A stretch of 64,000 nt of DNA, from NCBI GenBank assembly GCA_947489685.1, contig CANLEM010000002.1, positions 868,001-932,000 of the forward strand. Direction: 5' to 3'. The first letter of the stretch is position 1; each line of letters begins with the position of its first letter. Position numbers and translations under genes: made by a program. This stretch comes from an uncultured Aquimarina sp. GTDB lineage: Bacteria; Bacteroidota; Bacteroidia; Flavobacteriales; Flavobacteriaceae. The notes beneath the pieces were generated by a model. The model made no database searches and was not told the origin of the DNA. It saw only the letters and a list, made by a program, of their open reading frames with translations. This document shows, piece after piece, positions 18,809 to 28,610 of this stretch.

Positions 18809-19246
18809 CTAAGCTTTATCTTCTTCTATCTCTTGTGCCCAAAAATAATATCCGGAAACACCTCCAAGAGCCAAAAGTATTATGTGCATATATTGGGGAA
18901 TAGGAACATTTACATATTTTCCTAAAAGAAAAATAATAACCGAAATTATTAATAAAATAGCTATTCCTAATAGTTCCGGAATTTTGTTACTGTCTTTTGG
19001 TCTGCAAACAAATAAATGAGCAGCAAGAATACCCCATACCCAAGTAATAACAAATAATTGATTATTTGCATTGTCACGTATTGTTTCACTTACTGTAGCC
19101 TTATCACTTATAAATAAATAGAAATCCAAAATGATTAAAAATGAAATAACCGCTATGACAACAATTTGAGTATATCGAGCAGCTTTGGTTTCTAAAATCT
19201 TGCAAACTCTATCTGTAATATTTCTATTAATTTGATTAAAATCCAT
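18809..19246 (-). CDS. Four-helix membrane protein, paralogue of the next gene
   Basis: This 145-residue protein has four hydrophobic segments (about 27-47, 66-84, 92-110, 118-137). The pattern FDFYLFISDKAT, then a TWVWGILAAHLF block, then YYFWAQE at the end, is shared with the upstream gene product. I recognise no family. It is the second gene of a two-gene minus-strand unit (10-nt gap), followed by the shared terminator. The conserved W/G/H residues in the second helix may be functional. Confidence 0.7.
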   Translation of the reverse strand: MDFNQINRNITDRVCKILETKAARYTQIVVIAVISFLIILDFYLFISDKATVSETIRDNANNQLFVITWVWGILAAHLFVCRPKDSNKIPELLGIAILLIISVIIFLLGKYVNVPIPQYMHIILLALGGVSGYYFWAQEIEEDKA

Positions 19247-19256
19247 AGGCGTTACA

Positions 19257-19631
19257 TTAATTTAATGACCAGAAAAAATGGCCTATTATAACTCCAAAAA
19301 CGAGCAGTATTATTTGTCCTTTTGGTGGTATTCTTTTTTTAAAAAACATTCCTGAAATAAAAAGTAAAAGAGCGATAAAAAGTACAATTGTTAAACTCCA
19401 AGCCGTATTTGTAATAATAGGGTCTTTGTCTCCTAAGAAAAAATGGCCCGCCAGAACACCCCATAAATATGTGATAAAAAAGAATCTATCATTTACCCAA
19501 TTTTTAAGAATATTACTTATCGTATCTCCATCTGTATCATTAACATATAGATAGATGTCAAAAATTACCAAAATGATTACGATTACCAGAAGTACTTTTT
19601 CTACAACTTCTATAGTTTGCATCATATCCAT
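19257..19631 (-). CDS. Four-helix membrane protein, paralogue of the gene at 18809
   Basis: This 124-residue protein has four hydrophobic helices and the block FFFITYLWGVLAGHFFLG, aligning with TWVWGILAAHLFV in the adjacent gene; both end in a motif of the FFWSLN/YFWAQE kind. The tandem arrangement suggests duplication, perhaps with a heteromeric complex. The function is unknown. The gene is preceded by the terminator of the CtpA-type protease and is therefore likely to have its own promoter. Confidence 0.7.
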   Translation of the reverse strand: MDMMQTIEVVEKVLLVIVIILVIFDIYLYVNDTDGDTISNILKNWVNDRFFFITYLWGVLAGHFFLGDKDPIITNTAWSLTIVLFIALLLFISGMFFKKRIPPKGQIILLVFGVIIGHFFWSLN

Positions 19632-19687
19632 AACCTAAATTGTTTGTTTTGTGCATCTTAAAGATAGGTTATATCTTGTAAAATACC

Positions 19688-19727
19688 CAAAAAAACGAAA
19701 CGAGCATATTAAAAAATATACTCGTTT
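19688..19727 (-). terminator. Terminator after the S41 protease
   Basis: On the minus strand, a stem of 12 pairs with one mismatch (AAACGAG paired to CTCGTTT, then an AT stem) is followed by a T-run (plus-strand A's at 19689-19695). Confidence 0.75.
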
Positions 19728-19753
19728 CTAAGTCAATAAAAATTAAATTAGCC

Positions 19754-21376
19754 TTAATTCAATATATCTTCGTATTTACTTTTATTATTTAGGATTTCCT
19801 TGCTTTTTGCTACTTCTGGGTTATGAGTTACATAATAATTATACAGCCCTTCTCTATAAAAATACCTTTTAATTATCTCATCGGTAAGCAGATTAACAAT
19901 CTCTTTTTTATGGGTGTCCAAGCCTTTTTGTTTTGAAGTATTTATAGAGGACAGTAACGCATCGTAACTAGCCGCAATATCTTTATCAAGTTTTTCTCTT
20001 TTTGCAATTTGCAATGATTTCTCAAAAGATCTTTCAGTTTCGGTTTCAAATTTAAAATCACTTTCTTTTACAAACTTTTTAAAATCCTCATAATCTTTAT
20101 CGGTAAACTTAAAATCCTTAGAGTTTTCTAATTGGTGGCTATAAAAATATTTTGTTCCGTAACTAAAAATCGCATCCGACTTTAGTAGCGCGGTAGTAAT
20201 TTTACTGAATTTTGATGTTTCTAATTCGATATCCGGTTGTATTCCTCCACCGTCGTATACAGTTCTTCCGTTTTTTGTTTTAAAGGCCTTAAAATCCTTC
20301 TCATCTATACGAACCGCTCTGTTGTTCTGATCACGATTCCAATAATCCAATGCTTGAATACATCTTCCGCTTGGCGTATAGTATCTAGAAATGGTTATTT
20401 TTAATTGTGTACCATAGGTGAGTTTTTTGGGTCGTTGTACAAGGCCTTTTCCAAAACTCCTCGCTCCAATAACCACTCCTCTATCAAGATCCTGAATACT
20501 TCCTGCTACAATTTCACTAGCAGATGCGCTTCGACCATTTACCAAAACTACCAATGGGATTTCTGTATCTATAGGTGCTTTTTTGGTAGAGTACTCTTTA
20601 TTATATTTTTTTACCACCGATTTTGTAGTCGTAATCAACTCTCCTTTAGGAACAAAAATATTGGTAACATTTATTGCTTCACTTAATAAACCACCAGGGT
20701 TTCCTCTTAAATCAAGAATAATTTTATCTGCTCCCTGCGTTTTTAGGTCTTTTAAGGCATCTATCGTTTCGCTAGAAGCTTTATTATTAAACTTAGACAA
20801 AACAATGTATCCTATATTATCATCCAACAAAGTATAATAAGGCACTGCGTCTACCTCTATTTCTTCTCGGGTTAATACTGTAGTATTTGCTTTTCCTTGT
20901 CTTTTATATACAATATCAACCTTGGTGCCACTAGCTCCTTTAAGAAGCTCTCCTGCATCATCTTTAAAATCGGCAACCTTTACATCTCCTATTTGTATGA
21001 TTTCGTCTCCTGCCTTAAGTCCTGCTTTATCTGCAGGATACCCCTTATAGGGTTCCATAATGATAATTTTGTCGTTAATGGTTTTTACCGAGGCACCAAT
21101 ACCTGTATATTCTCCAGCGTTACGTATTTTTGATGCTTCTACATCCTGTTCATTCCAATATTTTGTATAGGGATCAAGATCATCTAGCATTGCTTTAATA
21201 GCAGTGTCCATTAATTCTGCTGGATTAGTTTCATCTACATAATTCAAGTTTAACTCCTTAAACATAGTAGTAAAAATTTCAATCTGCTTTGCAATTTCAA
21301 AAAAGTCAGATTTAAAACTTACTGTCGATATTAATATAACAACTGCTAATACGGGGTAGATGATTCTCTTTTTCAT
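19754..21376 (-). CDS. S41-family C-terminal processing protease (CtpA-like)
   Basis: This 540-residue periplasmic serine protease has an N-terminal signal/anchor (7-20), a PDZ domain (about 88-170: GEYTGIGASV, KAGDEIIQIG) and the S41 catalytic core. The Ser/Lys dyad is S285 (GRSASASEIVAGS) and K310 (SFGKGLVQ), spaced by 25 as in Prc/CtpB, with Q314. A C-terminal helical part (about 395-540) is rich in charged residues. CtpA-type proteases trim or turn over periplasmic proteins. It lies 50 nt downstream of rnpA on the same strand and could be co-transcribed with it. Confidence 0.93.
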   Translation of the reverse strand: MKKRIIYPVLAVVILISTVSFKSDFFEIAKQIEIFTTMFKELNLNYVDETNPAELMDTAIKAMLDDLDPYTKYWNEQDVEASKIRNAGEYTGIGASVKTINDKIIIMEPYKGYPADKAGLKAGDEIIQIGDVKVADFKDDAGELLKGASGTKVDIVYKRQGKANTTVLTREEIEVDAVPYYTLLDDNIGYIVLSKFNNKASSETIDALKDLKTQGADKIILDLRGNPGGLLSEAINVTNIFVPKGELITTTKSVVKKYNKEYSTKKAPIDTEIPLVVLVNGRSASASEIVAGSIQDLDRGVVIGARSFGKGLVQRPKKLTYGTQLKITISRYYTPSGRCIQALDYWNRDQNNRAVRIDEKDFKAFKTKNGRTVYDGGGIQPDIELETSKFSKITTALLKSDAIFSYGTKYFYSHQLENSKDFKFTDKDYEDFKKFVKESDFKFETETERSFEKSLQIAKREKLDKDIAASYDALLSSINTSKQKGLDTHKKEIVNLLTDEIIKRYFYREGLYNYYVTHNPEVAKSKEILNNKSKYEDILN

Positions 21377-21426
21377 GCGTATGTATTTGTATTTAATATG
21401 CAGGTATCAAATAGTGCAAAGACACA

Positions 21427-21804
21427 TTATTTTAATCCTAATTCTTGTTCAACAAATTTTTGTAATATTCCTTTTATTTTTGCTTCAATTACAGCATATT
21501 CAGGCATTTCTTTGCCAGAATATAAAAACATAAAAGTGAATTGATGAGTAGTGTTGGGTACAATATACTTATTTTTTCGATAACTTTCGCGCATTAACCG
21601 TTTTATGCGGTTACGATCTACGGCTTTTTTAAAATAACGTTTACTTACGGATACTCCAGCCTTAATTGCAACATCTTCATTACGTTTGGTTTTTGTATAC
21701 ACTAACCTTATTGGATATTTGGAAATAGATTTCCCTTCAGAAAACAGTAATTCTATTTCCTTTTTACTCTTAAGTCTTTCAGTTATATTAAACGTCTCCT
21801 TCAT
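21427..21804 (-). CDS. rnpA: Ribonuclease P protein component RnpA
   Basis: RnpA is the protein subunit of RNase P, which matures tRNA 5' ends. The 125-residue protein has the family signature NRIKRLMRESYRKNK, preceded by the basic block SVSKRYFKKAVDR. The length is normal. In many bacteria rnpA sits next to rpmH and dnaA near the origin; here rpmH is absent and the neighbours are a CtpA-type protease (downstream) and an M1 peptidase. A minus-strand terminator separates it from the M1 gene upstream. Confidence 0.93.
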   Translation of the reverse strand: MKETFNITERLKSKKEIELLFSEGKSISKYPIRLVYTKTKRNEDVAIKAGVSVSKRYFKKAVDRNRIKRLMRESYRKNKYIVPNTTHQFTFMFLYSGKEMPEYAVIEAKIKGILQKFVEQELGLK

Positions 21805-21843
21805 TGAGTACTAAATGTAATGATAAGTTTTATATACTAATTG

Positions 21844-21880
21844 AAAAAATCCAGCTTTAAAACTATCTAAAGCTGGATTT
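21844..21880 (-). terminator. Terminator after the M1 peptidase
   Basis: The stem AAATCCAGCTTTA (21847-21859) pairs with TAAAGCTGGATTT (21868-21880). On the minus strand it ends in a T-run (plus-strand A's at 21844-21849). Confidence 0.8.
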
Positions 21881-21907
21881 GACATATTTTATAAAACAGA
21901 TTAATTC

Positions 21908-23752
21908 TTACTGCGACCAACTATTATTACTTGGGTTTGTATCTGCTAATGTCTTGCTAATATCAATTTTTATTGATTTAATCTCTGATTTCGGTTTAGA
22001 AATTTTTAAATCATATGTGGGATTAGTCCAGGGCCAATCCATCAAGACTGTTCTTTGCATGGCAGGAATAGGGTTCTCTTTTTCGCCTCTCATCATTCGG
22101 ATTGGCATATAAAAAGATTCTATTGTTCCGTCGTTAAACTCAACATATAAATCAATTGGCATTGGCATTTGTCCAATGCGCTCTAAAGTGATTGTTGTTT
22201 CATTATTGTTTTCTGACACTTCTTTAATGCTGTAGTCAATGATATTAGTAGTTTGTGTCCAATCTGTTAAATACCAATCTAATTGAATGCCTGATATTTT
22301 TTCGGCTATTCTTTTGATATCGTTAGGTGTTGGGTGTTTAAATTTCCACTCATCATAGTACCTACGTATTGTTTTTGCAAGGTTTTCTTCTCCTATAATA
22401 TATCCCAATTGTGATAAAAAAACTGCTCCTTTTGCATAAGCCGATGCTCCATAAGCAGAATTATGACCGTAGCGATCTGCTTGAGTAGTTTGTGGCTGTT
22501 CTATCCCCGAATTAGCCAATTGCAAATATCCTTGGTACATTCCTTTTAATGAGTTTGGGTTATTTTGTTTCATTACCTCATTCATTGCTAAGGTTGAAAT
22601 GTAACTTGTAAACCCTTCATCCATCCACTCGTGTTTCGCTTCGTTGGTTGCCAAAATATGCTGAAACCATGCGTGCGCCATTTCATGAGCTGTTACTCCA
22701 ACCAGGCTACCAAATTTTCTTTCTCCGGTAATCAAAGTACACATTGCATATTCCATACCTCCATCTCCTCCTTGAATAATGGAGTATTGATCATATGGGT
22801 ATTTCCCGATTTTATCACTAAAATACTGCATTAACTCAACCGATTTTGGTTGCAGATCCTTCCAGTTGTCTAGTATTTCCTTTTTGTTTTTATATAAAAA
22901 ATGTAGCATTGGCCCGTTTGGAACCTGTACCTTATCATGAATATATTCTGGATCTGCCGCCCATGTAAAATCATGCACATTTGGTGCCTTAAAATGCCAA
23001 GATAATTTTTTCCCTTTCGTTTTTACCTTTGTGCCTGGTGTTTCATAACCATGGCCTATTTCATTTGGATTTTGAAGATATCCAGATCCTCCTAATACAT
23101 AGGCTTTATCAATATGTATAGTAACGTCAAAGTCACCCCATACACCATGAAATTCTCTCGCTATATAAGGATCCGCATGCCAACCTTCAAAATCGTACTC
23201 TGCCATCTTTGGATACCACTGGGTCATAGACAAAGCAACTCCTTCTTTATTATTACGTCCAGATCTTCTTATTTGCTTAGGTACCTGTCCTTGAAATTTC
23301 ATAGAAAAAGTAGTCTTTTCTCCTGGCAATATGGCTTTATCCAAGGTTACTTCTAACACCGTACCAGCAACTGTATATTTAATCGGCTTTCCGTTCTGTT
23401 CTAACGAAGACACCTTCATATAGCCAATCTCATTAGGAGCTAGTTTGCTTATTCTGTCTTGTACTCTAGGATCAGGATCAGGAATGTTTCGAGAACGTAC
23501 ATCCATTTCGCTTCCTGGTTGAAAAGCATTAAAATACAAGTGATAAAACACGCTATTTAATGTATCGGGCGAATTGTTTGTATAGATTAATTCTTGTGAC
23601 CCATCATATTGAAAATTTTCAACATTCATATCCACTGTCATCTTATAATCTACCTTTTGCTGCCAATACGAAGTATTGTTTTGGGCCAGTAAGCCTAAAG
23701 TTACAAAGGAAAAAACTAAAGCAATCTTCTTATGCGTCATAGTAAAAAACAT
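21908..23752 (-). CDS. M1-family metallopeptidase (aminopeptidase), exported
   Basis: This 614-residue zinc peptidase has the HExxH-x18-E site H356-E-M-A-H360 with E379 (WMDEGFTSY) and the substrate-binding block GGMEYAM before it. The N-terminus has a signal peptide (MTHKKIALVFSFVTLGLLAQ), so it acts outside the cytoplasm. The ATG at 23752 shares a base with the stop of the upstream S8 peptidase gene (TAATG), consistent with translational coupling. A second in-frame ATG at 23740 would also keep the signal. It ends at a strong minus-strand terminator. Confidence 0.9.
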   Translation of the reverse strand: MFFTMTHKKIALVFSFVTLGLLAQNNTSYWQQKVDYKMTVDMNVENFQYDGSQELIYTNNSPDTLNSVFYHLYFNAFQPGSEMDVRSRNIPDPDPRVQDRISKLAPNEIGYMKVSSLEQNGKPIKYTVAGTVLEVTLDKAILPGEKTTFSMKFQGQVPKQIRRSGRNNKEGVALSMTQWYPKMAEYDFEGWHADPYIAREFHGVWGDFDVTIHIDKAYVLGGSGYLQNPNEIGHGYETPGTKVKTKGKKLSWHFKAPNVHDFTWAADPEYIHDKVQVPNGPMLHFLYKNKKEILDNWKDLQPKSVELMQYFSDKIGKYPYDQYSIIQGGDGGMEYAMCTLITGERKFGSLVGVTAHEMAHAWFQHILATNEAKHEWMDEGFTSYISTLAMNEVMKQNNPNSLKGMYQGYLQLANSGIEQPQTTQADRYGHNSAYGASAYAKGAVFLSQLGYIIGEENLAKTIRRYYDEWKFKHPTPNDIKRIAEKISGIQLDWYLTDWTQTTNIIDYSIKEVSENNNETTITLERIGQMPMPIDLYVEFNDGTIESFYMPIRMMRGEKENPIPAMQRTVLMDWPWTNPTYDLKISKPKSEIKSIKIDISKTLADTNPSNNSWSQ

Positions 23753-25428
23753 TATTTAGACATTTTATCTGCAAGTATAAGTGCATTATATAAATTTACC
23801 ATCTTTCCCGATTTTGATATATTAGAAAAAGATGCTGTAGTAGTCGCATTACCTCCTAAAACTACAGCTGTTTTGGTATTTAACCCACTATCCATAAGAA
23901 TGCTCTTTACCTGAGCAGCTTTTAGTTTTGGATAATACGATCTAATCAATGCCGCAACCCCAGCTACTGCAGGTGCTGCCATTGATGTTCCTTGCAGATA
24001 TTCATATTCATTGTTTGGTGTTGTAGACCATATTTTAACCCCAGGAGCAAAGGCGTCTACGTTGATTTTTCCATAATTAGAGAAGTCGGCTACTAAATTA
24101 GTGCCGTACTCATAATTTAATGCTCCTATAGTTATAAAATTGTTCGCTACTTCTGTCGTATTATCCTTTTGGTCATTAGGATATACTGCTTTTTGATCTA
24201 GATCTATTCCTTCGTTTCCGGCAGCATTTACAATCAATACATCTTTTGAAGCGGCATACTTAATCGCATCCCAAACCCATTCTGGATGAGGGCTATAGTA
24301 CTTACCAAAACTAGTATTAATCACCTTAGCACCATTGTCTACGGCATAGCGTATCGCAAGCGATATGTCTTTGTCATATTCATCTCCATCAGGCACTGCT
24401 CGAATAGACATGATCTGTACATTTTGAGCCACACCATTCATTCCTTTTCCATTGTTTCTCTCTGCTGCAATAATTCCTGCTACGTGCGTACCGTGTTTTA
24501 TCCCTTTCTTTTTAGGATCGGGTCCCATTACTTTGTTATTTCCGTATTTGTTATCACTAAGATCATCAACATTATCTCCTACCACAGATCTGCCATCAAA
24601 ATCCGGATTTAAATTAAAGTTTAGTTGATTTGTAAAATGCTCCACACCCTCTTTAAGATTTTTTATAAAATCTGGTATTGTGTCTCCTGGATCCAAAAAC
24701 CCAAACATTTGAGAAAGAAATGCTACATGTTGTTGCATGTCTGGAGTTTTTGCTTCTACTTTTAATAGTTCTTCGTTTGAATAATCTTCTTTTCCTATAG
24801 CATCTGCAATAGCTTTGTGTGAAATTTTAGATTGTTGTAATATCTGCTCATACCGTATTTTATTATCTGAAGTTTCTTGATATTCCTTTTCAAACTCTGC
24901 TTTAGCTTCGATATATTGCTGGTACTCTTCTTTTTCGTTGGGCGCAACCGAAGACAAATTTTTACCGGCATATTTTGGTTTAAGCTTTTTGATAATTCTT
25001 ACATATTCAAGATTTTCATCATTAGAATCTCCTAGGAAATTCCACCCATATATATCATCTACATACCCGTTATTATCATCATCTTTACCATTTCCCTTTA
25101 TTTCTTTTGTGTTTGTCCAAAGCACTCCATCCAGATCCTCATGCTCAATATCCACACCACTATCAATAACCCCAACGATAACCGTTTGACCTTTTCTATC
25201 TTTAATAAGCTCGGTATAGGCCTTGTTTACGCTCATCCCGGGTACTGTGTCAGAAACAAGATCAAAAGCGTTCCAGTTTTTTAATTCTGAATCCGTAAGT
25301 GCATCATGTTTTAAAGGAGTAGCATCGATATTCTCTATTGGGGTAGATACTATCACTGGAGCACCACAGCTACCTAACATCATAGATAAGCCAAGGGCAA
25401 CAAGAATCTTATTTGAGGATAATTTCAT
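23752..25428 (-). CDS. S8 (subtilisin-like) peptidase lipoprotein with large insertion
   Basis: The ATG at 25428 gives 558 residues with a lipoprotein signal (LGLSMMLGSC, C21). An in-frame extension to 25488 overlaps the upstream gene and was rejected. The subtilase triad is D89 (VIDSGVDIEHED), H312 (HGTHVAGIIAA) and S482 (GTSMAAPAVAG). The Asp-His spacing of 223 residues is far above the usual 30-50, owing to a Lys/Glu-rich insertion (about 115-300) with no assigned function. It is attached to the outer membrane through its lipid and translationally coupled to the M1 peptidase, which suggests a joint protein-degradation unit. Confidence 0.9.
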   Translation of the reverse strand: MKLSSNKILVALGLSMMLGSCGAPVIVSTPIENIDATPLKHDALTDSELKNWNAFDLVSDTVPGMSVNKAYTELIKDRKGQTVIVGVIDSGVDIEHEDLDGVLWTNTKEIKGNGKDDDNNGYVDDIYGWNFLGDSNDENLEYVRIIKKLKPKYAGKNLSSVAPNEKEEYQQYIEAKAEFEKEYQETSDNKIRYEQILQQSKISHKAIADAIGKEDYSNEELLKVEAKTPDMQQHVAFLSQMFGFLDPGDTIPDFIKNLKEGVEHFTNQLNFNLNPDFDGRSVVGDNVDDLSDNKYGNNKVMGPDPKKKGIKHGTHVAGIIAAERNNGKGMNGVAQNVQIMSIRAVPDGDEYDKDISLAIRYAVDNGAKVINTSFGKYYSPHPEWVWDAIKYAASKDVLIVNAAGNEGIDLDQKAVYPNDQKDNTTEVANNFITIGALNYEYGTNLVADFSNYGKINVDAFAPGVKIWSTTPNNEYEYLQGTSMAAPAVAGVAALIRSYYPKLKAAQVKSILMDSGLNTKTAVVLGGNATTTASFSNISKSGKMVNLYNALILADKMSK

Positions 25429-25441
25429 TTTATCTTTAATT

Positions 25442-26302
25442 TTAATTAAATACTTCATTACATGTGTAAACATCTTTAAGGCGTACACCTTTTTCGGTAT
25501 GTTTCACGGTTATTATTTCATTATGGGCATCATGCTCTAGGAACAAATACCATCCATGGGTAGCTGCATTTTCTAGAAACAATTTCTTTTCATCTAAGGT
25601 TAATAATGGTCTGGTGTCATACCCCATTACATAAGGCAAAGGGATGTGACCCGCTGTAGGCAGTAAATCTGCCATAAAAACTATCGTTTTTTCTTTATGT
25701 ACTATATGTGGTATCATTTGTTTCTCTGTATGACCATTTGCAAATAGTACGCCAAAACCTAATTCAGACTCTTTTTGAAAGGCATTATCGGTTCTGGTAA
25801 TAAAGTTTAAATGTCCACTTTCTTGAATTGGTAAAATGTTTTCTTTCAGAAAAGAAGCTTTTTCTCTGGCATTAGGGTCTACTGCCCATTGCCAATGTTC
25901 TTCATTGCTCCAGACCCTTGCGTTTTTAAAAGCTAACTCATATCCGGTTCTATCATTGTTCCATTGTACCACTCCCCCACAATGATCAAAGTGTAAATGA
26001 GTGATAAAGACATCTGTTATATCATCTCTATGAAACCCCTTTTCTTTTAGAGATTTATCTAGATTATCATCACCCCATAGCGAATAGTAACCAAAGAATT
26101 TTTCGGATTGCTTATGCCCCATTCCAGAATCAATAAGAATTAACCTATCACCATCTTCGATTAGCAAGCATCTTGCTGCTATATCGATAAGGTTATCTTT
26201 GTCTGCAGGGTTAGTTTTATTCCACAACACTTTAGGAACGACTCCAAACATGGCGCCTCCATCTAGTTTAAAATTTCCCGCTTTTATGGGGTATAAGTTC
26301 AT
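25442..26302 (-). CDS. MBL-fold metallo-hydrolase
   Basis: This 286-residue metallo-beta-lactamase-fold enzyme has the di-metal motif H102-L-H104-F-D106-H107 (THLHFDHCGG) plus downstream ligands in NGHTEKQMIPH and FLEHDAHN. There is no signal peptide, so it is cytosolic. The family includes lactonases, esterases and glyoxalase-like hydrolases; the exact substrate is not evident. It is the first gene of a minus-strand group with the S8 and M1 peptidases (13-nt gap to the S8 start). Confidence 0.88.
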   Translation of the reverse strand: MNLYPIKAGNFKLDGGAMFGVVPKVLWNKTNPADKDNLIDIAARCLLIEDGDRLILIDSGMGHKQSEKFFGYYSLWGDDNLDKSLKEKGFHRDDITDVFITHLHFDHCGGVVQWNNDRTGYELAFKNARVWSNEEHWQWAVDPNAREKASFLKENILPIQESGHLNFITRTDNAFQKESELGFGVLFANGHTEKQMIPHIVHKEKTIVFMADLLPTAGHIPLPYVMGYDTRPLLTLDEKKLFLENAATHGWYLFLEHDAHNEIITVKHTEKGVRLKDVYTCNEVFN

Positions 26303-26344
26303 AATCTATATAAAATCTTTGCAAAATAGAAAAAATGGCAAGGA

Positions 26345-28609
26345 TCAGGATTTAATTTTTGGACTTTTTAACAATATTTCCTCATATTGTGCCTTAGAGA
26401 TGATGTTTTCAAGGCGAGTTCCGTAATCCAGAAGTGCTTTAATCTCTTTTATACTTGCCAAACGTTCTTTTCGCATAAGCAATAATGTGTTACCATTACA
26501 CTCGATATGATAGTAGGGATTGCTTTCAAAAAACAAAACCAATTCATTAGTAAACAACAATTTAATTTTTTCAGGATTTTCGCCTAAAAGAAAAAAGCGC
26601 TTAGAAAAATCCGGGTGCCCATCAATCGTTATATCTTTAAAGCCTGCAAATTTATATACGAATTCCAACAAACCTTCACGATCCAAAGTAAATTTTGGTA
26701 TTTCCTGTTTTAGGTTTATGGTTAAAATAGTAGACCTTACCTGTGTTCTAGCGATAAACTCTCCTTCAGAAAACTCGACATCAGAAACTCTAAAAACCTT
26801 GGCTGGATCACAAATTGTATTGTTTTGATAATTGATCTTTTTAATTTTAAAGAACACAAAAGTGTTTAGGTTTACCGTGTTTTCATTCTTTTTGGATTCA
26901 TATTTCCAAGAAAAATCGGCAGCAATATGTTGTAAATCTGTTTGCCTCTTGGTAAACGGAGATTTAGAACCAATATTAATTTTTTTAGAAAACGGAATCA
27001 AACTTCTAACCGCCAGAGGGTGTTCTGAAGAAGTTCCGTGAATATCTAATCCTGTAATTTCAAAAGAGCCTCCTTTTCGTTTAAACGTTTCCTGATACCC
27101 TAATAAACTTTCTTGCACAGTATAATCTACAAAATCACATAACGAAAAATCCACTATGGCATCCTGATTTTCGGGTATCGTGTCTAATTTTCTTTTTAAG
27201 CGGAAAAAATTTAAAAAACTTGAAAAATTCTTTACACTCACAAAATAATTACCATTTTCCCCTTCTTTAAACATTAAAACATTGGGTTTAAATAGGTTTC
27301 TTATAAAAAATAACACGCTTTTGTTCATTACAAAATGTATCAATAGCGTTGCTAGGATTCCTATAATTATACCCGTAATAAGGTTGGTTGTTATTGTACC
27401 GATAACAGTGGCAAAGAAAATAAGGAGTTGTTCTTTTCCTATTTTGGCTACATCTTTAAGGTTTTTTGGGGCGGATAGTTTGTATCCAGTATATACTAAA
27501 ATTGCGGCCAATGCGGTAAGGGGAATTCGCTTTAACTGATCTTGAAATAAAACAACAAACAATATTAAAAACACCGAATGAAAAAAGTTTGCAGATCTAT
27601 TTGACCCACCATTATTAACATTTACAGAACTTCTTGCAATCACAGTAACCACATTAAGACCTCCCACAAAGCCACTGGCAATAGATGCAAGGCCTAAAGC
27701 GGTTAGATCCTTGTTAACGTTAGACCTGCGTTTCATCGGGTCCAGTTTATCTACTGCTTTTATGCTCAACAAAGACTCAATACTAGAAATTAAAGTTATC
27801 GCCAGTACAACACCAATAAACTTAATATCTAAAACTTGAGAAAAATCGGGAGTTGGAAAGTTAGACAATACGTTATCTGGTATTTGAACCAAGAGTGATG
27901 CGTTTATTGGGTATTCTGAATTCGAAAAAATTTCATAGTAATAGCTTAGACCAATTACCAAAAGAACAATCCACATAGGAGCAGGGACCAGTTGAAAATA
28001 CTTGTTTCTTATTTTACCATAAAAAAACATAATTAGTAAGCTCAGGATTCCTACTATTGCTGCAATAACAATCTCATTATGCTCGGGTTTGAATAATTGA
28101 GAAATACTACCCGGAATATCTGTCAATAATGAAATTGTGTCCCCTTTAATGCTGGTGTTGGCAAGCATTACATGAAATTGCTTGGCAAAAATCCCGATTC
28201 CTATAGCTGCAAGCATCCCCTGTATGGCCGATGATGGGAAAAAATCACTTAAAATACCCAAGCGCAGTTGTCCTATAATGATCATAAGACCTCCTGCACA
28301 AATTATCGCGGCAAGTGTTAAAACATATCCTTGATACAAATCACCATTGGCAAGTGTGGTAATTGCCCCAAGCAAAACCACTACCAGACCATTACCTGGA
28401 CCTGTTATGGTGACATTAGATCCCCCAAAAATCGATACAATTATCCCTCCAACCACGGCTGCAATTATACCAGATATTGGCGGAGCTTCAGAGGCTAATG
28501 CTAACCCTAAACCCAATGGTAAGGCTATTAGTGAAACCACAAAGCCCGAAAAAATATTCTTTGGTAATTGCGATATAAATCCTGTAGTCTTGTTCCTTGT
28601 CTTTTCCAT
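26345..28609 (-). CDS. SulP-family anion transporter with extended C-terminal region
   Basis: This 754-residue SulP (SLC26-like) membrane protein has a transport domain of many helices (about 15-430), with the typical GLNVVTVIARSSVNVNNGG and SSIESLLS blocks. A STAS-like domain follows (about 440-545). A further 190 residues or so after STAS match no domain I recognise (about 560-754). Substrates in the family include sulfate, bicarbonate and other anions; the specificity cannot be read from sequence. It lies 2 nt from the stop of the universal stress gene, in the same direction, and probably forms a unit with it. Confidence 0.88.
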   Translation of the reverse strand: MEKTRNKTTGFISQLPKNIFSGFVVSLIALPLGLGLALASEAPPISGIIAAVVGGIIVSIFGGSNVTITGPGNGLVVVLLGAITTLANGDLYQGYVLTLAAIICAGGLMIIIGQLRLGILSDFFPSSAIQGMLAAIGIGIFAKQFHVMLANTSIKGDTISLLTDIPGSISQLFKPEHNEIVIAAIVGILSLLIMFFYGKIRNKYFQLVPAPMWIVLLVIGLSYYYEIFSNSEYPINASLLVQIPDNVLSNFPTPDFSQVLDIKFIGVVLAITLISSIESLLSIKAVDKLDPMKRRSNVNKDLTALGLASIASGFVGGLNVVTVIARSSVNVNNGGSNRSANFFHSVFLILFVVLFQDQLKRIPLTALAAILVYTGYKLSAPKNLKDVAKIGKEQLLIFFATVIGTITTNLITGIIIGILATLLIHFVMNKSVLFFIRNLFKPNVLMFKEGENGNYFVSVKNFSSFLNFFRLKRKLDTIPENQDAIVDFSLCDFVDYTVQESLLGYQETFKRKGGSFEITGLDIHGTSSEHPLAVRSLIPFSKKINIGSKSPFTKRQTDLQHIAADFSWKYESKKNENTVNLNTFVFFKIKKINYQNNTICDPAKVFRVSDVEFSEGEFIARTQVRSTILTINLKQEIPKFTLDREGLLEFVYKFAGFKDITIDGHPDFSKRFFLLGENPEKIKLLFTNELVLFFESNPYYHIECNGNTLLLMRKERLASIKEIKALLDYGTRLENIISKAQYEEILLKSPKIKS

Positions 28610-28610
28610 T

